The notes under the pieces are model-generated. The model did no database searches. It saw only the letters and a program-made list of their open reading frames with translations, and was not told the DNA's origin. A stretch of 64,000 bases of DNA from assembly GCF_030646115.1 (NCBI RefSeq), contig NZ_JAUSMX010000008.1, positions 248,001 to 312,000 of the forward strand. Reading direction: 5' to 3'. This DNA comes from Fluviicoccus sp. (GTDB taxonomy: Bacteria; Pseudomonadota; Gammaproteobacteria; Pseudomonadales; Moraxellaceae). Below, piece by piece: positions 25,166 to 34,632 of the stretch. Positions within the stretch are counted from its first letter, which is position 1. Each line of letters opens with the position of its first letter. Both the position numbers and the translations under genes were made by a program.

Positions 25166-26212
25166 ATGACCTCCACCCGTCCGCTCCGCGTCGCCATTAA
25201 CGGCTACGGCCGCATCGGCCGCAACGTGGTGCGGGCGTGGCTGGAACGCGGTTGCCCGGACAGCCTGCAGTTTGTCGCCATCAACGATCTGGGCGACACA
25301 GCGACGCTGGCGCACCTGACCCGCTATGACAGCACGCATGGCCGCCTGCACGGCGCGGCGGAGCTGGAGGGCGATGAGCTGGTGCTGGCGGCGAAAGGCT
25401 GCGAGTGTCCGCACCGAATCCGCCTTTTCAGCGAGGCGGAGCCGGATCGCCTGCCGTGGGCTGAGTTGAACGTGGATGTGGTGCTCGAATGCACTGGCAT
25501 GTTCCGCGCCCGTGACGAGGCCGCCCGGCATCTGCAAGCCGGGGCGGGCAAGGTCATCATCGGTGCCGCGCCTTTTGACGAGGTGGATGCGACGATCGTT
25601 TACGGCGTCAACCACCACACCGTGCGCGCTGAAGACCGGGTGCTGTCCAGCGTGTCCTGCACCACGCATGCGTTGGTGCCGCTGGTGAAGATTCTCGACG
25701 AGGCCTTCGGGCTGGAGTCGGCGATGATGACGGAGATCCATGCCATCACCTCCGATCAGGTGGTGCTGGACCGGACGCATCGTGATTTGCGGCGCGGACG
25801 TGCGGCGGGACACAACATCATCCCCACCACTTCCAGTAGTATCGGGGCGTTGAAGCGGGTGTTGCCGCACATGGCGGGCCGGGTGGATGGCTATTCCATC
25901 CGCGTGCCGACGCAGAATGTGGCGGCGATTGATCTTAGCTTCCTCACCTGTGAACCGGTGACGGTGGAAGGGATCAACCGGCTGTTCCGGGAGCATGCGG
26001 CAGGGCAGTACCGGGAAATCCTCGGGTACTGTGACGAATGGCTGGTGTCCAGCGATTTCAATCATTTGCCGCAGTCACTGTTTTTTGACGCCACCGAAAC
26101 CCGGGTGGTGGGACGTCAGGCGAAAGTCCTGGCGTGGTATGACAATGAATGGGGTTACGCCAACCGCCTGCTCGACCTGTGCGGCGTACTGGCGAAGTTA
26201 GCAATTAACTAA
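25166..26212 (+). CDS. epd: Erythrose-4-phosphate dehydrogenase (GAPDH family)
   Basis: A 348-residue NAD enzyme of the GAPDH superfamily. The N-terminal [20 protein letters not shown] is the Rossmann motif, and the catalytic Cys is in [15 protein letters not shown]. Sequences that separate Epd from GAPDH are present: [20 protein letters not shown] instead of [20 protein letters not shown], and [21 protein letters not shown] therefore call it Epd, which feeds pyridoxal phosphate synthesis. The motif has His where CTTN is usual. Position in a tkt-epd-pgk-fba operon agrees. Whether it also works as the main GAPDH cannot be read from sequence. Confidence 0.85.
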   Translation: MTSTRPLRVAINGYGRIGRNVVRAWLERGCPDSLQFVAINDLGDTATLAHLTRYDSTHGRLHGAAELEGDELVLAAKGCECPHRIRLFSEAEPDRLPWAELNVDVVLECTGMFRARDEAARHLQAGAGKVIIGAAPFDEVDATIVYGVNHHTVRAEDRVLSSVSCTTHALVPLVKILDEAFGLESAMMTEIHAITSDQVVLDRTHRDLRRGRAAGHNIIPTTSSSIGALKRVLPHMAGRVDGYSIRVPTQNVAAIDLSFLTCEPVTVEGINRLFREHAAGQYREILGYCDEWLVSSDFNHLPQSLFFDATETRVVGRQAKVLAWYDNEWGYANRLLDLCGVLAKLAIN

Positions 26213-26228
26213 TTTTAAGGAGTGGTTC

Positions 26229-27401
26229 ATGTCCGTCTTGAAAATGGCCGATCTCGACCTGAGCGGCAAGCGTGTCCTGATTCGTGAAGACCTGAACGTC
26301 CCGGTCAAGGACGGCAAGATCAGCAGTGACGCCCGCATCGTCGCTTCGCTGCCCACCATCCGTCTGGCGCTGGAAAAAGGCGCGGCGGTGATGGTCTGCT
26401 CCCACCTCGGCCGTCCTGTCGAGGGCGAATTCTCCGCCGAGAACTCCCTGCAACTGGTCGCGGATTACCTGAGCGAAGCGCTGGGCCGTGCCGTGCCGCT
26501 GGTCAGCAGCTACGTTGACGGTTTCAGCCTGCAACCGGGCGAAGTCGTGCTGTTTGAAAACGTGCGCTTCAACAAGGGCGAGAAGAAGAACAACGACGAA
26601 CTGGCGCAGAAATACGCCGCCCTCTGCGATGTATTCGTGATGGATGCCTTCGGCACCGCTCACCGCGCGGAAGCCTCCACCCATGGCGTCGCCAAGTTCG
26701 CGCCGGTCGCCTGCGCCGGTCCTCTGCTGGCCGCCGAGCTGGAAGCGCTGGCCAAGGCCCTTGACAACCCGGCCGCGCCGATGATCGCTGTCGTCGCCGG
26801 CTCCAAGGTCTCCACCAAGCTGGATGTGCTGAAGTCGCTGGCCGAGACCTGTGACCAGCTGATCGTTGGCGGCGGCATCGCCAATACCTTCCTCGCCGCC
26901 GCCGGGTACAAGGTCGGCAAGTCGCTGTACGAAGCCGACATGGTGGAAACCGCCAAGGAAATCGCCCGCAGCGTCAGCGTGCCCTTGCCCGAAGACGTGG
27001 TTACCGCCAAGGCCTTTGCCGCCGATGCGCCCGCCACCATCAAGGCGCTGAAGGAAGTGGAAGATGACGACATGATCCTCGACATCGGTCCGCTCACCGC
27101 CGCCCGCTTCGCCAACTTCATCAAGTCTGCCAAGACCATCCTCTGGAACGGTCCGGTCGGCGTCTTCGAATTCGACCAGTTCGGCGAAGGCACCAAGACC
27201 CTGGCCAAGGCCATCGCCAACAGCCCCGGCTTCTCCATCGCCGGCGGCGGCGACACGCTCGCGGCCATCGACAAGTACGGTGTCGCTGACCAGATTTCCT
27301 ACATTTCCACCGGCGGCGGCGCGTTCCTTGAGTTCGTCGAAGGCAAGACCTTGCCTGCCGTGGAAGCGCTGGAGCATGCGGCCGCCCGCCACATCCTGTA
27401 A
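26229..27401 (+). CDS. pgk: Phosphoglycerate kinase
   Basis: A 390-residue glycolytic kinase. The N-terminal [23 protein letters not shown] carries substrate-binding residues. [10 protein letters not shown] and [20 protein letters not shown] are typical N-domain stretches, and the C-domain has [13 protein letters not shown] and the final [20 protein letters not shown]. It is preceded by TTAAGGAG and lies 16 bases after epd. A strong hairpin follows it before fba. Confidence 0.97.
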   Translation: MSVLKMADLDLSGKRVLIREDLNVPVKDGKISSDARIVASLPTIRLALEKGAAVMVCSHLGRPVEGEFSAENSLQLVADYLSEALGRAVPLVSSYVDGFSLQPGEVVLFENVRFNKGEKKNNDELAQKYAALCDVFVMDAFGTAHRAEASTHGVAKFAPVACAGPLLAAELEALAKALDNPAAPMIAVVAGSKVSTKLDVLKSLAETCDQLIVGGGIANTFLAAAGYKVGKSLYEADMVETAKEIARSVSVPLPEDVVTAKAFAADAPATIKALKEVEDDDMILDIGPLTAARFANFIKSAKTILWNGPVGVFEFDQFGEGTKTLAKAIANSPGFSIAGGGDTLAAIDKYGVADQISYISTGGGAFLEFVEGKTLPAVEALEHAAARHIL

Positions 27402-27407
27402 TTTTCG

Positions 27408-27430
27408 GACCGGCGGCCACGCCGCCGGTC
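27408..27430 (+). other. Intercistronic hairpin between pgk and fba
   Basis: GACCGGCGGC and GCCGCCGGTC form a perfect 10-bp stem with a 3-base loop. No U-run follows, so it is probably an mRNA stabiliser or partial attenuator and not a full terminator. Confidence 0.6.
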
Positions 27431-27470
27431 AACCTGATCTGCCCGTCACGTTACAAAGGGAGAAAGAACC

Positions 27471-28511
27471 ATGGCACTGATTTCCTTGCGCCAGATGCTG
27501 GACCACGCCGCCGAGTACGGTTACGGCGTCCCGGCCTTCAACGTCAACAACCTCGAACAGATGCGCGCCATCATGGAAGCCGCCGACAAGACCGATTCCC
27601 CGGTTATCGTCCAGGCCTCCGCCGGTGCTCGCAAGTATGCCGGTGCGCCCTTCCTGCGCCACCTGATCCTCGCCGCCATTGAAGAATTTCCGCATATCCC
27701 GGTGGTCATGCACCAGGATCACGGCACCAGCCCGGCCATCTGCCAACGCTCCATCCAGCTCGGCTTCAGCTCGGTGATGATGGACGGCTCGCTGGCGGAA
27801 GACGGCAAGACCCCCACGGACTACGACTACAACGTCAGTGTTACCCGTAACGTCGTGGCGCTGGCCCATGCCTGCGGCGTATCGGTGGAAGGTGAAATCG
27901 GCTGCCTGGGTTCGCTGGAAACCGGTCAGGCCGGCGAAGAAGACGGCGTTGGTGCGGAAGGCATCCTCGACCATTCGCAACTGCTGACCAGTGTCGAAGA
28001 AGCCGCCAGCTTTGTGGCCGATACCCGCGTGGATGCACTGGCCATCGCCATCGGCACCTCGCACGGCGCCTACAAGTTCACCCGTCCGCCCACCGGCGAC
28101 ATCCTGGCCATCGACCGCATCAAGGAAATCCATGCCCGCATCCCCAACACCCATCTGGTGATGCACGGCTCCAGTTCAGTGCCTCAGGACTGGCTGGCCA
28201 TCATCAACGAGCATGGCGGCGACATCAAGGAAACCTATGGCGTGCCGGTCGAGCAGATTGTGGAGGCGATCAAGCACGGCGTGCGCAAGGTCAACATCGA
28301 CACCGACCTGCGTTTGGCCTCCACCGGCGCCATCCGTCGTTTCCTGGCGGAAAACCCGGCCGAATTCGACCCGCGCAAGTACTTCGCCAAGACCATCACC
28401 GCCATGCGTGATATCTGTATCGACCGCTATGAAGCCTTTGGCACGGCCGGTAATGCCAGCCGTATCCAGCCGATCTCGCTGGAAAAGATGGCCAGTCGTT
28501 ACGGGAAGTAA
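27471..28511 (+). CDS. fba: Fructose-bisphosphate aldolase, class II
   Basis: A 346-residue zinc aldolase. The N-terminal [22 protein letters not shown], the metal/substrate stretch [40 protein letters not shown] and the GTSHGAYKF loop identify it. The YDYN variant and length are those of the subgroup found in Pseudomonas and in Calvin-cycle operons, not E. coli FbaA. It is the last gene of the operon and is followed by a terminator. A good GGGAG ribosome site precedes the ATG. Confidence 0.97.
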   Translation: MALISLRQMLDHAAEYGYGVPAFNVNNLEQMRAIMEAADKTDSPVIVQASAGARKYAGAPFLRHLILAAIEEFPHIPVVMHQDHGTSPAICQRSIQLGFSSVMMDGSLAEDGKTPTDYDYNVSVTRNVVALAHACGVSVEGEIGCLGSLETGQAGEEDGVGAEGILDHSQLLTSVEEAASFVADTRVDALAIAIGTSHGAYKFTRPPTGDILAIDRIKEIHARIPNTHLVMHGSSSVPQDWLAIINEHGGDIKETYGVPVEQIVEAIKHGVRKVNIDTDLRLASTGAIRRFLAENPAEFDPRKYFAKTITAMRDICIDRYEAFGTAGNASRIQPISLEKMASRYGK

Positions 28512-28532
28512 GCCGTACGGCCTGAGTCATTC

Positions 28533-28560
28533 AAAAAGGCGACCTCGGGGTCGCCTTTTT
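28533..28560 (+). terminator. Terminator after fba
   Basis: AAAAA, a 7-bp stem GGCGACC/GGTCGCC with a 4-base loop, then TTTTT. It is symmetrical and could act on both strands, but only fba ends here. Confidence 0.9.
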
Positions 28561-28639
28561 GCCATGTGTACGGTGCCAGTGACGCACTGATGAATGATTT
28601 CATCCTGATGAGTAGGATTGTCATGAACGGGCCGTTAGA

Positions 28640-29698
28640 ATGAGCCCGACTTGTCCCCCGGATACCCCCCCCATGAACGGATTGCCCCAGGCGGAAGCCC
28701 TGCTGAATGCCCATGTCGCCTACATGACCCGTCGACTTACCGGCGACGGTTTTGAGGAGTGGGTGCGTGCCGAATTGCAGGCTGACCTGCAGAATGCCCG
28801 GCTGCTGACCCTCAATGATGTGATGCAGGCTGATCTTATCCGGCAGGTGGTGTACCAGTTTGCGCTGGAGTTGGACCTGGGTAGTGGCGTGCTGGAGTTG
28901 GTGGCGGCTGTGGCCAGAACCCTGCATGGGCATCCGATTCATGGTCAAACCACCTTGGGTGACATTCTCCCCGATGCCAATTTCGAGGAGTTCCTCAACA
29001 AGCTGTTGGAGTTGAGCGAGGTTCGTGAACATCTGGTGGATGAGTTGGTCAGCAATCCGCTCTACGCTGAATTGGCCACGTCGTTGCTGACGCAGGGCGT
29101 GCGCGGGTATCTCGATCATGCCGTCGCCGCCACACGGGTTCCGGGGGCGCGATCCTTGATGCGGCTGGGGCGGGGGGCCTTGCAATCCCTGCCGGGCGAC
29201 TTCGAGGAAGCACTGGAAAGCCGTCTGCATGACTACCTGCGCCGCGCCTTGCACGGGTTGCTGGTCAGCAGCGGCCAAACCCTGCTGGAACTGGCGGACA
29301 CCCGTTTGCGCGACAGCATCCTGGATGTTTGGGACAACCTCAAGACCCGCCCGATTGCCGATGGCCTGCAGCAGTTGACGGCGCTGGATCTGGAAGAGTT
29401 CTTTGTGCTGGGTTACGAGTACTGGCGTGAATTGCGCCAGACGGAATTCGTGCGTGCGATCATTGATGCCGGGATCAATACCTTCTTTGATATCTACGGC
29501 AACACTACGCTTTATGATTTGCTGGGGGAAGTCGGCATTGACGAGGAGATCATGATGGAGCAGGCCATGCGGTTCGGGCCGCCGGTCATTGCTGTATTGC
29601 ATCAGCGCGGCATGCTGGACGCCCTGTTCCGGCGGCAACTGGAAGGCTTTTATGCCTCGTCAGAAGTCGCTGCCATCCTGACCAAGGGAGAGGCCTGA
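28640..29698 (+). CDS. Conserved hypothetical protein
   Basis: A 352-residue, mainly helical, acidic, soluble protein without a signal peptide. I recognise no domain. Leucine-rich helical segments run throughout (EFLNKLLELSEVREHLVDEL; LHDYLRRALHGLLVSSGQTL), with a conserved-looking ending YASSEVAAILTKGEA. It stands alone between the fba terminator and a convergent small gene. Start codons at 28640 and 28673 are both possible and neither has a good ribosome site. Confidence 0.75.
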   Translation: MSPTCPPDTPPMNGLPQAEALLNAHVAYMTRRLTGDGFEEWVRAELQADLQNARLLTLNDVMQADLIRQVVYQFALELDLGSGVLELVAAVARTLHGHPIHGQTTLGDILPDANFEEFLNKLLELSEVREHLVDELVSNPLYAELATSLLTQGVRGYLDHAVAATRVPGARSLMRLGRGALQSLPGDFEEALESRLHDYLRRALHGLLVSSGQTLLELADTRLRDSILDVWDNLKTRPIADGLQQLTALDLEEFFVLGYEYWRELRQTEFVRAIIDAGINTFFDIYGNTTLYDLLGEVGIDEEIMMEQAMRFGPPVIAVLHQRGMLDALFRRQLEGFYASSEVAAILTKGEA

Positions 29699-29746
29699 TT
29701 TCTCGGGTAATGAGCTTCAGCAGTGGGTGCGTCCGGCTGTCGCGGC

Positions 29747-30013
29747 TTAGCTGAGCAGAGTCAGCCCGCCCAGTGATAGCAGTGCAATGCCGCATAACAG
29801 CAGCCACACCCAATGTCCGGTGCCGTCAGTGCTGAATCCAGGCATGATTTCCACAGGGTGCTGTTTCAGATAACCTTCAATGAGGTCTTGTGCTACCGGC
29901 ATGTCCACGCCCAGCTGCTGGCGGACAATGCGGATGGCTTCGGGTTTTTGGCCCAGTTCCAAGGCGCCAATGGCGTCGAGGGGTAACAATGATTGCCGTT
30001 CCAGGGTCTTCAT
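29747..30013 (-). CDS. Small membrane-anchored protein with L7/L12-C-like segment
   Basis: An 88-residue protein. The first half contains ALELGQKPEAIRIVRQQLG followed by AQDLIEGYLKQHP, which resembles the C-terminal helix-turn-helix region of ribosomal protein L7/L12 as found in many small uncharacterised proteins. The last 20 residues (HWVWLLLCGIALLSLGGLTL) form one membrane helix. The ATG at 30013 is chosen over ATG 30019 because AAGGAG lies 8 bases before it but only 2 bases before the other. Function unknown. Confidence 0.75.
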   Translation of the reverse strand: MKTLERQSLLPLDAIGALELGQKPEAIRIVRQQLGVDMPVAQDLIEGYLKQHPVEIMPGFSTDGTGHWVWLLLCGIALLSLGGLTLLS

Positions 30014-30263
30014 GACCATTTCTCCTTGTTTAATCCTTAACTGCCGCTCCGGGCAGCTGGATACGATCCAACCGTATCCTCTACTTACTCAGAATATCAC
30101 CGGTATTTCAGAGATGCCTGAAAAGTTGTCGTTTTCTTGTGCCGCTTCACAACTTTGACCCGGCGTCCAGTTGGCCGTCATGGCTGGAGACGGTCAACTG
30201 ATGCATCACCATGCCCGTGTCCGGATGAGTTCGGTTTCCCGGCTGAAAATCAGATTCAGGTTT

Positions 30264-30287
30264 ATAGTTTGACAACTTTCAAACTAT
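30264..30287 (+). promoter_or_regulatory. Operator palindrome over the oxidoreductase promoter
   Basis: ATAGTTTG and CAAACTAT are perfect 8-base arms with an 8-base spacer. The site covers the -35 box and most of the spacer of the promoter at 30269-30297. A redox- or electrophile-sensing repressor is likely, but its gene is not in the window. Confidence 0.65.
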
Positions 30288-30297
30288 TGGGTATGTT
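30269..30297 (+). promoter_or_regulatory. Sigma-70 promoter of the Old Yellow Enzyme gene
   Basis: A consensus TTGACA, a 17-base spacer and TATGTT end 44 bases before the start codon. The rest of the 30020-30341 gap holds no gene that I can support. Confidence 0.7.
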
Positions 30298-30341
30298 TCG
30301 TTCATCGCGCCGCTTGGCGGCCTGTTCCCCGGAGATAAACC

Positions 30342-31601
30342 ATGACATCCAGCCTGTCCCCCGCCCAGATTCTTGGTCAGCCGTTTACGCTGCCAAACGG
30401 CACGGTGGTGAAGAATCGCCTTGCCAAGTCTGCCATGAGCGAAGCCTTGGGCACCACGGACAACCACGTGACAGACGGTTTGGCGAATCTGTACCGGCGC
30501 TGGGCCGACGGCGGCATTGGCCTGTTGATTACCGGCAATGTCATGATTGACCGCCGTGCGTTGGGTGAGCCGAACAATGTGGCGCTGGAAGATGAAAGCG
30601 ATCTTGAACTGCTGAAGCAATGGGCGGCCGCCGGCACCCGTAACGGCACGCAGTTGTGGATGCAGATTAACCATCCCGGCAAGCAGGTTCCCAAGGGTTT
30701 GAATGCCGAATCCGTCGCTCCGTCCGCCATTCCTTTCGGCAAGGAAATCGCCGCCTTTTTCGCCACTCCGCGCGAACTGACCGAGTCGGAAATCCTCGAT
30801 CTGATCCAGCGTTTCGGTCGCACCGCCGCCATCGCCAAGAAGGCGGGATTCAGCGGCGTGCAGATTCACGGTGCGCACGGCTATCTGGTCAGCCAGTTCC
30901 TGTCCGGCCACCACAACCAGCGTACCGATCAATGGGGTGGCAATGCCGAGAACCGTCGCCGCTTCGTGCTGGAAGTGTTCAAGGCGATCCGTGCCCAGAC
31001 CGGTCCGGATTTCCCGGTCGGCATCAAGCTTAATTCTGCGGACTTCCAGAAGGGCGGCTTTACAGAGGAAGAGTCGCTGGATGTAATCCGCGCCTTGTCC
31101 GACGCCGGGATCGACATGATCGAAATTTCCGGTGGCACCTACGAAGCTCCCGCCATGGCCGGTGTGAAGGAAGTACCGGTTAAGGACTCCACCCGTCGTC
31201 GTGAAGCCTATTTCCTGGAGTTTGCCGAGAAGGCGCGGCAGGCGGTGAAGACGCCGCTGATGCTCACCGGCGGTTTCCGGTCTGCGGAAGGTATGAGTGA
31301 GGCGATTACCAGCGGCGCGGTCGACTTTGTCGGCATCGCACGGTCGCTGGCGATTGAGCCGGATGTACCGAACCGCCTGTTGTCCGGCCAGCAGCCGCGT
31401 TTTGCGGTTAAGCCGATCAAGACCGGCATCAAGCCCATCGACAAGATGGCGCTGATGGAAGTGGCTTGGTATTCCCGTCAACTGCGGCGCATGGCGAACG
31501 GCTGCGAGCCGAAGCCGAATGAGTCGGGGCTGGTGTCGTTCCTGATCGGAATGACGGAGAACGGCTGGAATACGTTCAAGACGCGGCGACTGCGCGCCTG
31601 A
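30342..31601 (+). CDS. NADH:flavin oxidoreductase, Old Yellow Enzyme family
   Basis: A 419-residue FMN-dependent ene-reductase. The TIM barrel (about 10-365) shows LPNGTVVKNRLAKSAMSE at the start, LWMQINHPGKQ, the HGAHGYLVSQFLSGHHNQRTD stretch with the substrate-binding His pair, and the phosphate-binding LTGGFRSAEGM and DFVGIARSLAIEPDVP. It lacks the C-terminal iron-sulfur and NAD domains of 2,4-dienoyl-CoA reductases. The class reduces activated double bonds of electrophiles; the real substrate is unknown. A promoter overlapped by an operator palindrome lies upstream. GGAG precedes the ATG. Confidence 0.92.
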   Translation: MTSSLSPAQILGQPFTLPNGTVVKNRLAKSAMSEALGTTDNHVTDGLANLYRRWADGGIGLLITGNVMIDRRALGEPNNVALEDESDLELLKQWAAAGTRNGTQLWMQINHPGKQVPKGLNAESVAPSAIPFGKEIAAFFATPRELTESEILDLIQRFGRTAAIAKKAGFSGVQIHGAHGYLVSQFLSGHHNQRTDQWGGNAENRRRFVLEVFKAIRAQTGPDFPVGIKLNSADFQKGGFTEEESLDVIRALSDAGIDMIEISGGTYEAPAMAGVKEVPVKDSTRRREAYFLEFAEKARQAVKTPLMLTGGFRSAEGMSEAITSGAVDFVGIARSLAIEPDVPNRLLSGQQPRFAVKPIKTGIKPIDKMALMEVAWYSRQLRRMANGCEPKPNESGLVSFLIGMTENGWNTFKTRRLRA

Positions 31602-31616
31602 ACCGGGTAAAGAAAT

Positions 31617-31640
31617 GAAAAGCCCCCTTGGAAAGGGGGC
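31617..31640 (-). terminator. Terminator of valS
   Basis: An 8-bp stem GCCCCCTT/AAGGGGGC with a 3-base loop is followed on the minus strand by UUUUCAUUUCUUU. It lies 60 bases beyond the valS stop and just after the end of the convergent oxidoreductase gene. Confidence 0.7.
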
Positions 31641-31699
31641 AACCGCGCAGCGGTGGGGGTTTTGCTCCCTCCGCTCACTCAGCCAGCTTCTGTGAGCCC

Positions 31700-34528
31700 T
31701 TACAACGCTTCCACCTTCACCAACTGATCCTTCAACGTCCCGATCTCCGCCTTCACCGCCGCCAGCTTTTCCTGCTCCTTCGCCACCACATCGGCCGGAG
31801 CCTTGTCGACAAAAGCCGGATTTTCCAGCTTACCCGCCAGACGACCAACTTCTTTCTCCAGCTTGTCGAGTTCCTTGCGCAGGCGTGCGGCTTCGGCTTC
31901 GGCGTCGATAAGCCCCTTCAGCGGCACCAGCAGGCTCATGTCGCCCACCAGCTTGGTGGCGGCAAACGGCAGTTCCTCACCGGCTTCCACCCAGTTCAGG
32001 GCTTCCAAACGGGCCAGGAAGGCCAACTGGTTGCGATACCGCTCCTGACGCACCTTATCGGCGTCGCCGCCGTTGTGGAACAGCACCGTCAGCGCCTTGG
32101 CGGGCGAGATGTTCAGTTCACCGCGAATGTTGCGGATAGCGCTGATCACGGCCTGCAGCCAGGCCACGTCCTGTTCGGCCTCGACATTGATCTTGCTTTC
32201 ATCCGCCAGCGGATAGGCTTCCAGCATGATGCTGTCGGCGGTCTTGCCCACCAGCGGTTTCACGCGCTGCCAGATTTCCTCGGTGATGAAGGGCATGATC
32301 GGGTGCAGCAGGCGCAGCAGGGTTTCCAGCACCCGCACCAGCGTGCGGCGCGTTCCGGCCTTGGCGGCGGGGGAGGCGTCGCCAGTCAGCACCGGCTTGG
32401 TCAGTTCCAGATACCAGTCGCAGTATTCGTTCCAGGCGAACTCATAAATGGCCTGCGCCGCCTGGTCGAAGCGGTACTGGGCGAAGGCGTCGGCCACGGC
32501 CTGTTCGGTGCGCTGCAGACGGCTGATGATCCAGTGATCAGCAACGCTGAGTTCGTAGTCGGCGTGATCAACCGCCACATCCTGACCTTCGCAGTTGCCC
32601 AGCACGAAACGGGCGGCGTTCCACAGCTTGTTGCAGAAGTTGCGGTAGCCTTCCACGCGCTTCATGTCGAACTTGATGTCGCGACCGGTGGAGGCGAGGG
32701 CGGCGAAGGTGAAGCGCAGAGCGTCGGTGCCGTAGGCGTTGATGCCATCCGGGAATTCCTTGCGCGTGGCCTTCTCTATCTTCGGGGCGTCCTGCGGCTT
32801 CATCAGGCCGGTGGTGCGCTTGGCGACCAGCGATTCCAGATCAATGCCGTCAATGAGGTCCAGCGGGTCCAGCACGTTGCCCTTGGACTTGGACATCTTG
32901 TGGCCTTCGGCGTCACGCACCAGCCCGTGCACGTACACGGTCTTGAACGGGATTTGCGGCGTGCCGTCCTCGTTCTTCATGAAGTGCATGGTCATCATCA
33001 TCATCCGGGCGACCCAGAAGAAGATGATGTCGAAGCCGGTCACCAGCACGTTGGTGGGGTGGAAGGTTTTCAGTTCCGGGGTGTTTTCCGGCCAGCCGAG
33101 GGTGGAGAAGGTCCACAGCGCGGAGGAGAACCAGGTGTCGAGCACGTCGTCATCCTGACGCAGGCTGACATCAGCATCCAGGCTGTACTTGCCGCGCACT
33201 TCGGCTTCGGTACGGCCGACAAAGACATTGCCGTGGTTGTCGTACCAGGCGGGAATACGGTGGCCCCACCACAACTGGCGGGAGATGCACCAGTCCTGGA
33301 TGTCGCGCATCCACGAGTAGTACATGTTCTGGTACTGCTCGGGCACGAACTTGACGCGGCCGTCCTCAACCGCCTCGATGGCGGGCTTGGCGAGTTCCTT
33401 GGCGGAGACATACCACTGGTCGGTCAGCCACGGTTCGACGATGACGCCGGAACGGTCGCCGCGCGGGGCTTTCAGGGTGTAGGGTTCGATCTTGTCCAGC
33501 CAGCCCTCTTCCTCGGCCTGCTTCACCAACTGTTTGCGGGCGACGAAGCGGTCCAGTCCGGCATAGGCTTCCGGGGCCTTCTCGCCGTGCAGGGTTTCGT
33601 AGCTGCCGAAGGTCAGGACTGTGAATTCACTGAGGATCTTCGCGTCCTTGTCGAGCACGTTGATCAGCGGCAGGCTGTGGCGCTTGCCCAGTTCATAGTC
33701 GTTGAAATCGTGTGCTGGCGTGATCTTGACGCAGCCGGTGCCGAAGGCCTTGTCGACATAGCTGTCGGCCACGATCGGCACCAGACGGCCGGTCAGCGGC
33801 AGGCGCACGTTCTTGCCGATCAGGTGCTGATAACGCTCGTCGTCCGGATTCACGGCAACGGCGGTATCGCCCAGCAGCGTTTCCGGACGGGTCGTCGCCA
33901 CCACCAAATAACCGCTGCCGTCTTCCAGCATGTAGCGGAAATGCCACAGCGAGCCTTTTTCTTCCTCGCTCACCACTTCCAGGTCGGAAATGGCGGTGTG
34001 CAGTTTCGGATCCCAGTTCACCAACCGCTTGCCGCGATAGATCAGGCCGTCTTCGTACAGGCGCACGAAGGCTTCCTTCACCGCATTCGACAGGCCGTCA
34101 TCCATGGTGAAGCGCTCACGGCTCCAGTCCACCGACGAACCCAAACGGCGGATCTGGCGGGTAATCGTGCCGCCGGATTGCGCCTTCCACTCCCAGACCT
34201 TGTCGAGGAACTTGTCGCGGCCGAGGTCATGACGGGTGATGTTTTGCAGGCCCAATTGGCGCTCCACCACCATCTGCGTAGCGATGCCGGCATGGTCGGT
34301 GCCCGGTTGCCACAGCGTGTTGCGGCCGGTCATGCGGTGGTAGCGGATCAGGCTGTCCATGATGGTGTTGTTGAAGCCGTGACCCATGTGCAGCGAGCCG
34401 GTGACGTTGGGCGGCGGAATCATGATGCAGTAGGGCGCGCCGTTACCGCTGGGGGCGAAGTAGCCCTGTTTTTCCCAGTGTTCGTACCAGCGTTGTTCGA
34501 GGTCGGAGGGATTGAAAGAAGTGTCCAT
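31700..34528 (-). CDS. valS: Valyl-tRNA synthetase
   Basis: A 942-residue class I synthetase that charges tRNA-Val. It has [17 protein letters not shown] (HIGH motif), the editing domain with [15 protein letters not shown] and [32 protein letters not shown] (KMSKS motif), the anticodon-binding domain from about residue 680, and the C-terminal coiled coil that ValRS uses to bind tRNA ([20 protein letters not shown]). The start is set at the M of MDTSFNP. In-frame ATG codons at 34534 and 34555 would add 2 or 9 residues, and no ribosome site decides between them. Confidence 0.96.
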   Translation of the reverse strand: MDTSFNPSDLEQRWYEHWEKQGYFAPSGNGAPYCIMIPPPNVTGSLHMGHGFNNTIMDSLIRYHRMTGRNTLWQPGTDHAGIATQMVVERQLGLQNITRHDLGRDKFLDKVWEWKAQSGGTITRQIRRLGSSVDWSRERFTMDDGLSNAVKEAFVRLYEDGLIYRGKRLVNWDPKLHTAISDLEVVSEEEKGSLWHFRYMLEDGSGYLVVATTRPETLLGDTAVAVNPDDERYQHLIGKNVRLPLTGRLVPIVADSYVDKAFGTGCVKITPAHDFNDYELGKRHSLPLINVLDKDAKILSEFTVLTFGSYETLHGEKAPEAYAGLDRFVARKQLVKQAEEEGWLDKIEPYTLKAPRGDRSGVIVEPWLTDQWYVSAKELAKPAIEAVEDGRVKFVPEQYQNMYYSWMRDIQDWCISRQLWWGHRIPAWYDNHGNVFVGRTEAEVRGKYSLDADVSLRQDDDVLDTWFSSALWTFSTLGWPENTPELKTFHPTNVLVTGFDIIFFWVARMMMMTMHFMKNEDGTPQIPFKTVYVHGLVRDAEGHKMSKSKGNVLDPLDLIDGIDLESLVAKRTTGLMKPQDAPKIEKATRKEFPDGINAYGTDALRFTFAALASTGRDIKFDMKRVEGYRNFCNKLWNAARFVLGNCEGQDVAVDHADYELSVADHWIISRLQRTEQAVADAFAQYRFDQAAQAIYEFAWNEYCDWYLELTKPVLTGDASPAAKAGTRRTLVRVLETLLRLLHPIMPFITEEIWQRVKPLVGKTADSIMLEAYPLADESKINVEAEQDVAWLQAVISAIRNIRGELNISPAKALTVLFHNGGDADKVRQERYRNQLAFLARLEALNWVEAGEELPFAATKLVGDMSLLVPLKGLIDAEAEAARLRKELDKLEKEVGRLAGKLENPAFVDKAPADVVAKEQEKLAAVKAEIGTLKDQLVKVEAL

Positions 34529-34632
34529 GGTCATGGCGAATACCGGCTCAGTCATGCGGGAGGAAAATTGGTGCAAATGGTATCAAAATTGCGGCGATCG
34601 CGGGGGATCGTCTGAGTTCCCGGAGGCAGAGC

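Noticed and set aside
22976-26065. A 1029-codon open frame on the minus strand opposite tkt and epd
   Set aside because: It is antisense to two clear enzymes, its translation is His/Gly/Arg-rich without any domain, and it arises from codon bias in GC-rich genes.
31628-34615. A 995-codon open frame on the plus strand opposite valS
   Set aside because: It is the shadow of valS. The translation is low-complexity and matches nothing, and the frame exists because of the GC-rich third positions of valS.
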